A DNA stretch of 64,000 nucleotides. Origin: Taeniopygia guttata. Lineage: Eukaryota; Chordata; Aves; Passeriformes; Estrildidae. The stretch covers positions 24,949,501 through 25,013,500 of the forward strand of contig NC_133032.1 of the NCBI RefSeq assembly GCF_048771995.1, read 5' to 3'. The notes under the pieces are model-generated. The model saw only the letters and a program-made list of their open reading frames with translations. It ran no database searches and had not been told where the DNA came from. A program made the translations under genes and the position numbers. Positions 36,371-48,650 of the stretch are shown here, one piece after another (position 1 is the stretch's first letter; each line of letters begins with the position of its first letter).

Positions 36371-39300
36371 TATTAGGCCACAATTGTCTCTGCCCTAAAA
36401 ACTGTTGTGCTAATCTACATTCCATAACCATATTATCCATTAGCCTGAACATAAGTAAGGAACCTGGAAACGGTCTTCAAATGGTCAGCAGAAATATCTC
36501 CTGTTGGAGAAGAATAAAGAATTAATGCAGGCTGTGAAACTCTGTGCCCTTGCTTCAGCACACAGCAGCAGTGATGGAACCAATCTATTCCTGTAGCCAT
36601 GAATCATTTCAAAAGTCAAACTGCTTTTGCTAGGTAGGAGCAAAGAAACAATTCCTATTCTAGGGAAGGGTCAGAGCTGAGAGTCAGGAGTCTCTTCTGC
36701 TTCCTCCACACTTGTCCAGAGTCAGACCCTGACACAAGGTACAGTCTGAACCCGTCCCAGCCTCCAGATGCAGAAGGAATGAAATAACACCAGATAAAAT
36801 GTAACATGGGTCATAAATATAGTCCTCTCATAAAATTTTAACAAGTTCAAAATAACACCACCAGAGGAGACTAAAGACAAAAAATTAAACTATATACAGA
36901 AGGACTAACAACAGATTACATGGAAAAAAAACCCAAAATCCTGAAACTGTACTACATAAGAAAAAGTTTGACATATGCACATATTTTGCTTCCAAAAGTC
37001 AGAGGTGTTAAAAATCAGACAGAAGAACCCTTCCGATATGTGAATGTTATGAAATTTAATTATTATTTCTTAAAGGCAGAAATTATTTCATTTTATTGTT
37101 AAAGCATTACTAGTGCTGTTTACTCAATATATAAACATTGGTCTGCTGGCACTAGCATGGCAAACTTATGCATAAAAGCTTTGATCTCTCAGTGATTACA
37201 CTTAATATTGCATCTACTCAACTGCAAAAGCAGCCTCCCCAGAGCTTTCTTAGCTGTTTTCAGTCAGAGAATATTTTGGGCCAAATTGAGTAATGCAGAT
37301 TTAAAAGACTGGAATTTTAGTTCACAAAAAATGCTTGAAGCCACAAAACATAGTAATTTTCAGGCAAATGGTGACCATGTGCTTTCTTCACATTCTTCAG
37401 AGAGAATTGTCTTTGTTTAAATCACCCTGAATTCATTATTTGGGCATTACTCTGAACACTGCATTTCCCCATCACACCTGAAGTTGATAACCTGTCTGAC
37501 CCTTTGTTTCAGCTGATGAACTTCAAGCGGTGCTTCACTTCTTAACGTTTTATCTAGCACAATTAAAAATTGGGAAGATTAATATACCTTACACAGGAGC
37601 AGGGGATGTAGATGGGAAGGCCATCACCGAAATATGCAAGAAGAATATGTTTGCTTATTTTATTGTTTCCTGAGGGTTGTTCTCTCCCCCCTTCCACTCC
37701 ATCAGTACATAAATTATGCTTGTGCTTCCTTACACCCATTGAATACCAAACCTCCCACCACCTTCCTTCTTATGAAGATCATGAGTTAGAGAAGCAATAA
37801 AAGCCACATTCTTAGGCTACAATAGCAACATTTAGAGGTATTTGTCTTTTCCGTTTTCTGACAGATCCATTACCAGTTCATTAGCCTTTAGTGGGTAGAG
37901 ACATTCAGTAAACAAATGAAAGTAACTCCATTTAAGAGCTAGTGAGCTAAATACAGCTCTCCTGCTCAGCCTGCTAATTACATGGAGTGTTGCGAGTGCA
38001 CACAGAAACAGAGCCATCCTTTGCTGCGATTTTAGAATATCTTAAAATTCCTGAAAGCCAAGACACAAAATTAGCTTTCTTTGTCAGTGGCTACAAAGAT
38101 GTGAAATGGAAAAGTAGTCCAGCAGCGTTTGTGCTACTCCATCTTGCTGTAGTCCAGAAAATATAGAGAATATATATTCTAAATGCAAAAGATAATTATC
38201 TTCCTCTTCCACTCTATTCCCTTGTTGAAGTGGCAGACTGCTCCAAGTACTACAAGAGCACAGTAGTGGAAAGGCCAACATCTTCTTAATTTTAAGCTTA
38301 AAAATATTGAAAAAATATATGTAGGAGGAGTGGCACATGAAAGCCGTCTTGATATCTGTGGTACAGGTTACTTTAGAATTAAAAAGCCCAGTATAAATGC
38401 CACCATGCCAGGATGCAGCATTACTTGTCCCTCTCTACGTGCTTTTTGTCTATCCTACATTCATGTTCCTGTATAGAAACCAGGGAGCCAATAATTTGGA
38501 CAGTAACCACCTATAGATAATTACATTAAATAAATTTAAGTTAATCAACACAACAACACTTTACCTTGGCTAGAATAGAGGTAAAAATGACCTTTACCTT
38601 TTCATCTAGCACAAAGTGAAGAGAAACACCATTTAAAACATAGTAGAAATCCAGTGCCAAGCCCTTATTGCTAATAGCCATATACTTTTTTTTTTCTTAC
38701 CGGTACTGTTTTTGTGCCACACTGGGGCAATAAGCCGGCTGTATCTCAAAGTTTTAAGAAGAAGGCAGGTTCACAGCCTGTTTCCTCCTAAGAAGGCATT
38801 GAGAGTAAAGTAGTTACTATCCAGAGCTAATCTAAGCCTGACTCAGAATTGATTAAATGGCAAGAAAATGCAGGCACTTTTTTAATGTAAGTGTTTTTAC
38901 TTGGGGTGAAGTTGGAGGCAAAAATGATGATTCAACATGAGGAACCTAAGGTTTTCACTTATTTCAGAAGACTGAGTAACATTGTTGGTGCAGATGCTGG
39001 CTGCACTTTGACAAAGTATGATATAAATGTCAGAGAGAAACATTTTGGGAAGCTATGTTATTGCAAGGTCCTGTTGAAAGATGCTTTTAAGAAGCTGTTG
39101 TCTCTTTTCCTAATTGATCACAGGAAGTGCATCTCCTGGAGAAGCAGTGAGAGCTGGGATCAATGACATGCTAGTTTAATGCAGCTCTTAACAACAACCT
39201 GCAGAGATTAGGAGGCTGTCAGAAAGATAACACCGGAGATTTATAGATTGTTTTCTGAAGCCATTCTCGGCTCTCATGGGTGCTCTGTTATGTTTCTCTA

Positions 39301-41495
39301 TGCTTGGATATGTAATATGTACTCCTCATATAGATCCAAGCAGTAGTTCTCATTTATGGAGAAAATAGCCTTGCACCTTTACGTGCTGCTCGACTCCCAA
39401 TGCCCTGGGAGAGCAGGAAGACACGTGTCTGGAAGCTAAGCCGGTTAAGTAGTTAGAATGGCTCAGGGAAATCTGAGTTATAGCTGCAGTTCCTTCTGTC
39501 TCTTGAGTAGGGCATTATGGGCCTAATTCAGCTCCTGTAACACCACTAAATCAATGGAGCAGCATTATCAACAAATGAGCCCCCTGGGTGCTCAGCTGGG
39601 GCTCAGGTGCTGCAGTGTTTGGGTCTGAAGGTCCAGCTCCTGAAAGGCACTTGAGTCCTCAGGGAAGGGCTCCACTCCATCAGGGCAAGGAGAGTGTCTC
39701 TTTTCTCACATCCACAGCTTGGAAAGAAGTCAGACTGAAGTGCCCCAAAGCAGAAGGGGAAATAAAAGGTGCTCTGCTAACACAAGAGGGGAGCAGCACT
39801 ATTGATTTTTATGGAATTAGGCTGCCCTGAACTATCTGAGGATCTGCTCCCCTCCCCTCTGACAGAACAAGCCAATGCCGGGATCGCACTGAGCTTGCCC
39901 AGCCCCTTTGACTTCTATATAAGAGTCTTTTAGAGACCTTTATATATTTATGGGATTTGCCTATTGTATCTTTAAAGACATTACATGTTTTACCTAGTAT
40001 GACTGAGACAGAAGTCTTCATTGTAATTATTCCTGGAGATCATTTCACTTGTCAGTAGCCCGAGAAGTGGAAAGTAAAAATGAATTACCTGAACAGTCAC
40101 TATTTGAAGAAAGGGCACTATGGTGCAGGCAGAGGAGAAATTCTGGATGTACAGGGAAAGGTTACTCCCTCAACAGCATATAAATCATAAAGATAAAACC
40201 AGTTAACCACTCCTTTATGGAATATTAGGAAGACTTTCCTATGACTTTTGGTTTGTTTTATTATTGTAAATCAGGAGTAGAGAGACCTTAAAGACAGAAC
40301 TATAATGTATTGGGCAGTCTCAGCCCACAAATTAATCTACACTTTTCTAGCTCCTCACAGGACCTGCCATCATTTTCATGAATAGATGACAAGGACAAAG
40401 ATGGACAAAGCTAATTAATTTTGTTTCTCATGAGCTGAGTGCAATGTACAAGGTGATGACTTAAAATGAAACCTCAGGAGCTAAAGATATATAGCGGCTA
40501 AAGGGGCCGAGGAAATGCTAAAAAATGATAAAACCTGAGGAAATGCTACCAACTTCTACATGAAATTTGGATTCTGTTTCAATTATAGAGTACGGGAAAA
40601 AGGAAAAGATACTTAAACACTACTTTTTAAAAAATTTAAATCAGAAGTGTTAAGCTGAGTTCATGCACCAAACCAAAGAGCATTTTTTGTGAAACTAGCA
40701 TTAAAAAGCAACTGGAAGAAAGAGGTGAGTCAGTAATACTCATGACTTAGAGTAAATAAGGAATCTCATTATGTGGACTAAATGCACAAGACAGTTGTTT
40801 CCTCATACTGACAATAGTTAGTTTTAAGGCATGCACCTTACAGGTGGCATTTTGATCTGTGAAATGAACAACACTACAAAGTACTGAAGGATCTAAATCC
40901 ATTAAGCTAGCTATAGCTTAAAATACAAGTTGTGTGTACCATAATGCACTTAAACAAAAATTTAATGGTTGCTGGGAAGATGAAGGTCATCCTTCCAGCA
41001 TCCCCCACTTCCTCCTCCTCCCCCCAGCTCCGTGGGATATCCTTTTTGGTCAGCTATCCCAGCTGTGTGTGTATCCCCACACCACTGCTTGTGCAGCCCC
41101 AGCCTCCTCAGTGGCCAGAGAGCGGGGAAAAGCAAGCAATAATGAGAACATCCCTGTGCTACCCACTGTTTCCATCACAAATCCAAATCACAGCCCCATA
41201 GCAGCTACTGCAGAAGAGGAGTGCAGAGCAAAACCACCATGGTGCACAGCCACACAAAGATGTCCAAACACACACATGTCTAACAGAGGTTCAATACAAG
41301 TCCTTCACAAGTTGGGCACTAACTGGAAACAACGTAAGAGATGAGATGCTACAATAATAAATATAAAACTCATAGTACAAATGCATTAGGTAACATCAAA
41401 CATAGGGCAGATGCCCACTTCTTTCAGTCTGGTAAGAGGATAGAACAGAATATGGAGCATAGCAATTACAAACAACCCCAATACCCCTAACCAGT

Positions 41496-41563
41496 AAAAA
41501 AAAAAAACAAACAGAAAAACAAAAAATCAAAGCCAAACAAAAATAAACACAACCAAAAAACAA
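41496..41563. repeat. A-rich low-complexity tract
   Basis: Runs of A interrupted by single C or AC/ACC units, similar in texture to the tract at 27411-27494. Confidence 0.8.
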
Positions 41564-43678
41564 CTAAGCCTGTTTCCTGGGCATAAACAGTTGGATTTAA
41601 AGAGATGGGACAAGTCAGTTTAGCTAAATATAAACCATTAACTCATGGATAAAATCCATGTGGCAGACAGATCTGAAAAAGGTGGTTTTTTTTTCTCTCA
41701 GCCTTAGTTATATATTAAAAGCAAAGATTAGGAAAGACTTCTCTATAGCAGCTGGAGAAATGCAGTGAAGAAAGTCTGTTTGCACTATATTCATATGAAT
41801 TTTGTGCGAAAGAATTCTCCAAGGCTAGATAAAAAAAAAGAATTGCAATTGTGAGAGCATCTGCCCAGGAAGAGGCCCTTCAGAACTGAGTTAAAGCAGC
41901 AAGAAATATTGTGTTGGAAATTTAAGTGGGGAATTTAAATATTAAATACGGTTTTCGTTGAAGACTATAAGATTATTATAAATGTTACAGAGGATAGAGA
42001 ATACATGAGATCAAATCATCCACAACAAGTTCAAAGACAGCTTTTTACAGTGAATTCAACTTAACAACAATATTGAGGGGTTGTTAAGGCTCATTAGTAT
42101 GCAATAAAAGAAATATATGGAACTGCATAAATTGAAGGAGCTCATGTTAATTCCACACGACTTACAGAAGTAAAAAGACAAAGGAAGACATACTTCTAAT
42201 GTGTTAGTTTATTGAAATAATTTCCCCAGTGTGTACTATCAACCAGAAGCTTGATCACACCCATCAAGTAGGTTTCACCTGGCCTGTGATGCCTCTCCCT
42301 CCCCCAGTGTAGAAGTACTTCTGACCTGTAGGCGCCTCCTAGGGCTGGACCCCTCTCACCAAAGTTGACTGCAGAATCAGGCCCATATTCCATCAAAACA
42401 TGAAAACAGAAAGCCATTATTGTTTTGCTCTAAGTTTGTGTGACTCAGCTGGGCTGTTTAGAGTAAGAAGTGCTTATATAATAGGCAGCTAAGGTGCCAT
42501 TGCAGAACAAGAAATATATTTGGCCATTTGATGGCAGTATTAAATTGTGCATTGCAACGTCTTTGTTAGGTTCCGGTTTTGCTCTTAGGACCAAACCCAT
42601 CTCCTGCACCTCTCCTTCTAGGGTTTTGGATTCACAGCTCAAGCCTCCTTTTTTAATATATAGACGTCATGAAAGAAAAGACCCTAAAGGCAAAAAACCT
42701 GTGAAGATTAGGCACAGTATGGATTAATATATCTGGAAGAATGTGTTGGAAGTGTATCTACTTAATATTTGAAGATCTCTTGATGTTTTGGATGACTTGA
42801 AGTCCCTACTACAACATTCTGGATCATTCTATTAAATAAAAAACCAACACTGAAGTAATTTGTAGTTGGAGAAGTGCTTATAAAAAATCCCAGCAATATT
42901 AAAGAAGCTTTTTTCTCCACATCTACAACATCACACATATCAACCTGTAGGGATAAGTCTAAAAAGACAAAGAGGATTTGCATTTCACTCTTATACAGCT
43001 CCAAGATACCAACAGCCAGGACTCAGGACCAGATGCTGTCTCTGAACACATCATGTCACATAAAATACCATTTATTCCCTTCTAGACAGTCTCTAACTAC
43101 ATTTACAGCTCTAACTCCTGTCAGCACATCATTCAGTTGAAGCAATTATTAAATAGCATGTTCTAATTTTTGTTTGGTTGGTTTCTGCATGTTTACAACA
43201 GGCAAAATTTTTTCAGATTTATTAATTGCACAGAATTACTAGATGAAGTGATGCAGGAAGAGGTTTACATACAGCCTATAACATCTAAGAGAGAAGTTAT
43301 CACATTCACTTTGATCTCACTCTGCATGAGGACTCCCAGCCTTTTCCCACCATGCAGGGGAATGCAGCAGGGACAAGTTTTATCCCATGATTTCCTTCAT
43401 AATTGATAACTTCAGTCATAATTGATCCAAGCAACCAAAATTATTTGACAAACATCCTGAAGGTTAGAGGGTACTCATTTTGTGAAACTTCCTTCAACAT
43501 TCTCACTTGTCTTTAACTAAGTGGCATTAAATCCATTGGTTCTTATCTACAGAAAACCAGGAACAGCAGAAATAGGCCTCTCTGACTTTTCACTCTGAAC
43601 AATGAATGCAATGAACAAGCGCCTAACAATGCAAAGGTATCTCTGAAGTACACGATTTTGAATTGACAGATTTCTGTC

Positions 43679-44261
43679 TGTGGTGGGTTGACCTTGGTTG
43701 GCTGGCTGCCAGACCCCCCTCCACCCCATCTCTCACTCCTCCTTCCTCAACAGGAAGAACAACAGGATTAACAAAAGCTCATGGGAATAACTGAGCATTT
43801 GGGTATTAGTTACCATCAGGTGTAAACATTATAAATTTAAAGAAACAGAAGATATAAAACAATTCCCACGATTCCTGTCTTATCAAGCGCAATTCCACTC
43901 CCTCATTTCCATCTCCTCTCCCTTCCCAAATGGTGCAGTGGCACTGGGATGAGGGTAAGAACACAGCAGTACCTCTCTGCAGCTCTTTCAGGTTGGGCTT
44001 CTCTCCATGGGACACAGCTCCCTGCTGTGTTACAGAGCCCTCCACAGCCTGTGAGAAATGAGAAGAAAGTGAGGAAACCTGCACTAGAGATTCTTCACAA
44101 ACCTTAGTCACCACTACTTTTTTGGTTTTTTTGCTATTATTATAATTATTTTACTTTTTTCAGCATCCCCCCTCACACTAGACCTCAAGGCTTTTTGCCC
44201 CATTTTAAGTAGAAACCAGCACCCTGTCACAACCAGATTTCTGTAGCAGACACCCACCACA
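43679..44261. mobile_element. ERVL-type solo LTR with 10-bp inverted ends
   Basis: The segment begins TGTGGTGGGT (43679-43688), continues with the GTTGACCTTGGTTGGCTGGC opening I associate with a common avian ERVL LTR, and ends ACCCACCACA (44252-44261). The two ends are exact 10-bp inverted complements. The length of 583 bp is normal for an avian LTR. The interior is diverged from the family as I remember it. The 5 bp on either side (CTGTC and GATGC) do not match, so no target-site duplication is retained. No gag-pol sequence adjoins, so it is a solo LTR. Orientation was not resolved. Confidence 0.7.
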
Positions 44262-47200
44262 GATGCAGCTCAGCAGCACAGGCACCAGCCAGAGCTGGGG
44301 CTCCAAAAAACCGCTCTTTGCTCAGGAACCTCTGAAACAACCCAGGCCAGGGTTAGCAGTGATTGCACTCCTCTGGTGATAATTAGGGCCCTCATTAAAG
44401 GACAGCTACAAGGCACAGGTGGTGAGATTTTTTCATTTTAAACTTTCTTTGAGAGCAGAAAAGACCTGAAAGGTCCTAGTTCAGCTATCCCTGGCTGCAC
44501 AGTGCTAATTTGTTAGTGAGGAGAAGATGGCTTTCTAACTCAGTGTTCCTAATACTTTCAATTTATTGTCTTAAGCAACAACTCATTGCCCAGTAACAGG
44601 AAACATGGGAAGGAGGAGTGTTTGCTGCTCCCTACTGTACACCTTAAGTGACCTACAAAATCCAGCTGGAATGATCTTTCTAGTTGATAAGCTGCCTTCA
44701 GTTTTAGAGCTTCCTCTTTTTCCTGAAGCATCAAATATGATCTGATAGGACACTGACCTCATGGAGTTGTGATGAACTTGGGAAGACGCTGCAATCATAT
44801 TAAGCCCCTAAATTATTCAGAGCACTTTCTGGTAAAATGGTGCTGCAGGACAATGAAAGCAGACTAGATTTTTTTCCTCTTGCTGTCTGTAATTGTTTCT
44901 ATCAGATAAGTTATTTGCTATGCAAGCTTACCTTCGAAAGCATGTTTATTTGAAAGAGGAAAAAATCCTTTGTAGGACTTGCACATGATTAAATGGCTTT
45001 AACAAAGCATAATGAATAGTAATGACAAAGACCTGTCAATTGGAATTTTAAGCATTTTGGCTCATGAATTGGAAGAGCCAATGATATCAAGATGACTGCA
45101 TGTAGTAAATAAGTGGGTATTTGCCAGTGCTGCCTATTAGTGAATATTACAGGTGCATGCTCCTAGTTTGTATATTTCTGCAAATAACATTTCTTCTGTA
45201 ATTTTAGTGTTATCACAGTACAGGGAAAAACAGCATGGAACTGTTGTCTTTATCAATATATTCTGATATTTGAGAGGAGATCTCTGAGAGCTTGTACAAC
45301 CCAAGAAAGATTGGGGTTTTTTTTGATTTCTCTTTTTTAAAAGGGACCTTGGTCAGAAGTAGCCAGACAATAGTACAGGTAAGTCCCAGCACTGCTACAG
45401 GAAGGGTGACTCAGGGAGGGGTGTCTGGGTTTCTTTGAGAGATTGATGGTGATTTTTGGCATGTTCTGTCCTCAAAGCTCTATGCAGGAAGGCAAATATT
45501 AGCATAAAAGTGCACAGAATGAAACATTTTTTAATTTCCCCATTGTATTATTATCAGTTATCTCATAACCAGGATTTGATATAAGGTGTGCATTGAGATA
45601 ATGACTTTTTAAACTACTCCATGGTAAACACTGCTTTATGGAAAACATCTTTTTGCATGAAAACTTTGTTTCCTTCCAGAAATGAATTTGGGGGGGAACT
45701 GATTTTTTAATCTCTATTTTATTTTTTCTTTATGCAGTTGCCTAAGGTAATACAGCCCTTCTAAACATGTGGTTTAATTTTTCTCATTTCACTGACAGAG
45801 ATAGGGCAATATAGGTGAAAAGAATTTGAGAGGGAATTTTCCAAGTTGTGCTTATACCTTTCATCACTATCACCTTCAAAATGAAACAAAATATGAAGTT
45901 ATACAAATATTTAGATATTCTACTATAGCAGACAGGATCTGAGGAAAGAACAATAAATGTCATAAAACCTTCATTTTCCATCCAGTTTTCCGTGACAAAT
46001 ATCCTTTTCTTTCATACAGCTTCTGTTGAGGAAGGCCCATGGAGAGGGATGGCTAGGCATCTATCGCTTTATCACTCTGACAACATTCGTTAACAATGTC
46101 ACCTTTCCTTTAAACCCAGAGTTTGCTCTAAGAAATCTATTTTTTTAACAATATACTGTGTGGCCAAGGCAATTTTTAACATCTATTACTCTTGTGTATT
46201 GTGTTTGAAATTGATAGTGCTGAATGTGTTACATTTCTACCATCAGATACTCATTGTGGGAGATAGAAATGCTGTGAAGGCCACTAACATCTCATTGAAG
46301 AAAAGGAACAGAAATCTGATGGCTTTCCATTGAGGGACAGCTACTCAAAGGGAGGTTAAGTAAGCACAATATGTTGGATACTGCTTTTTCCCCACTGGAG
46401 AAATGTGTACCAAAGCACTTCAGAGCTTTCCATCAGATCAGTGTTCTGGTGTCGGTGCTGTAAACAATTTCAATAGGATGCTGGCTGAGAGAAGTGGAGA
46501 GAGAACAGTAGAGAAATAGAGGAAAACAAAAGGTGAGAATCTTTTAAAGAAAGTGACAATTTTTTTCTACAGTTATGAACAAGCATACATACTCCTTTTG
46601 AATGCAAATATTTAATTGTGTATAAATAGGTTTCCATTAATAACAAAGAGCAGTGAAGCAACTGAATATGTGCCAAGATTCTGCCCTGTATTTTAATAAA
46701 TTCGAGCAGATTCCCTGAATTTAAGCAATAATCCTAGTACTGACTTAGTTTATTTTCTGGTGTGGAAAATCAGCCCTACTTCAGCATGTACATCAGTTGT
46801 CACAGGAGCTAAATCAATCAGACAGTCAAGGTGGATCTGCCTAGATCTCCATGTGAAAGTGAGCTGCCCAGAGCAGCCTTTAGTCATTGACTCAACAGCC
46901 TGGTGTCATTAACAAGCGAACCAGGGCTCCTCTCTTTGTAAGCAGGGGACACTTGGCTGCCTGAATATATTTCAGAGTATTTCAGATCTGAGTGCCACAG
47001 TGTCCTCCTGTGACTCCCTCATCTCCTGCCTCAGCCTGAAGCCTTTGGCAGGACCCCCCTGTGCTGAACTGCTCTACACAGAAATAGCCATCTCCTGTTC
47101 TTCCAGCTGTTCCCTTTTCACAGGGAAAGCCTGCAGACTGAGAACTATCCAAGTGGGACCATCCTTCACACAGCCTGATTAATGTTTCTACAGGCTTCTT

Positions 47201-48338
47201 AGGAGATAAGTACTATTTTATTAAATTCTCACTCTACTAATATCAGAAGATCTTCTAAGTTAAGCACTGGTCTATGCAGCTGATTATATTTTCTACACAC
47301 CTCTAAATTTTCTTTTCCAAATTTTTTTTTTGAATTCTTAGGCTTTTTTTATTGGGAAAAACTTTTAAGACAGAAAAAGGGAGAGAATAAGACTAAACCC
47401 CCTGAAATGTCATCCTAAATACCAGTTCAACTCCATATTCTACCTTTGGGTTTCAGGTCCATCATTATATAATGAGGTACCACTGTGTTATATATCATGC
47501 AAACCTATGACACAGGAAAAATAAAAATAGTACTTGAGTGTTGATTTTAATTTTCTCTTATCAACAGCTTTGTTCTAAGGTAAACGTAAATGCCTTCTGA
47601 AATATGGATACTTGACTCTCTCTTCGATTTGTGTTTCTAAGATATAAATAAAACAACTGAAAATAGATCTGAAATACATACACACTCTGAGAATGAGTGG
47701 TGATGAGCAGCCTGTGGTACAAAGTGAAATCTTGTTTCTTGTGAGCTGATAGGGTGTCATAGACTTCCCCTGGATCACGGAGTGCAATGGATCTTTTCTT
47801 AAGACAGCCCTGACAGCTTCATGTAACTGAACTAATTCCAAGTGATGTTGATTTAATTCATTGAGATGAGAGTCTGATAAGTGCCTTCAGTCTCCTGTAG
47901 AAAACAATGTGCGTTCCTGCTGCTCTACACAAATGCTAACAACAACATGTTGGAACACAAGCTCAACAAATCATTTCAGCATTTACTTTAGCCTGCCCCA
48001 CTGCAGCAAAACACTTAAGCACATGCCTAAAGGTATAGACATGCTCAAGTGCCTTTCTGATTAATGATGAACTGGAGCCCAAGTGTCTAATTTCAAGGCT
48101 AACACTGTGTCTTATTGCTAGATTGGAAGAATTACTCATTCTGGTAGTATCCAGGGAGATTAACATCACATTTCACTTCCCTTTCTCCATGAATGCTGCT
48201 GGTACACAGTGGACGAGCTGAGCCCATGGGCTGGAGGAGCTCTGAAATACTGACACACAATCTGACTTGCCAGCGAGTGATGTCCTGAGTTCCTCAACAG
48301 GCAATCAGGATGACCCCCGCCCCCTCACTTAAAAAAAC

Positions 48339-48401
48339 AAAAAAAGAAGTTTTACAAGCAAAAAAAAACCCCAAAAAAACCCAAAAAAAGAAGTTTTACA
48401 A
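48339..48401. repeat. Short direct duplication in A-rich DNA
   Basis: The 19-mer AAAAAAAGAAGTTTTACAA occurs at 48339-48357 and 48383-48401, offset by 44 bases, with A- and C-rich sequence between. This is a local duplication, probably from slippage. Confidence 0.8.
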
Positions 48402-48630
48402 ACTGTTATTCATCGTTTAAATTAATGAATCCTGAAAATCAGTTTTCAGGAAATAGTGGGGAGGAAATGGTTGAAGTGCTTTAACATCCTGTCAAAATGT
48501 CACCTATGTGCAGGAACAGCATGTGTTCATTTTAAAAAGAGAGAAATGCAGAAAAACACATGACAATCAGATCTGAGCTGAGGAAAAACACAACCAAACA
48601 ACCCACCCAGAAAAAATAAAAAACCAAAAA

Positions 48631-48650
48631 CCAACCAACCAACCAACCAA
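48631..48650. repeat. (CCAA)5 microsatellite
   Basis: Five tandem CCAA units, flanked by A-rich sequence on both sides (about 48610-48665). Confidence 0.9.

Larger units (their letters stand above)
34233..43678. other. Gene-free AT-rich sequence
   Basis: No recognised gene or transposon. The longest frames (40934-41344, 136 codons plus; 35647-35955, 102 codons plus) have no identifiable domain and overlap other frames. The block holds the poly(A) at 36330-36370 and an A-rich tract at 41496-41563, described separately. Confidence 0.55.

Noticed and set aside
40934..41344. 136-codon plus-strand frame
   Set aside because: It overlaps an 89-codon frame in another phase, has no domain and no transcript context.
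44450..44540. CR1 3'-end remnant
   Set aside because: Only scattered short words resemble CR1 and the terminal repeats are absent; too weak to call.
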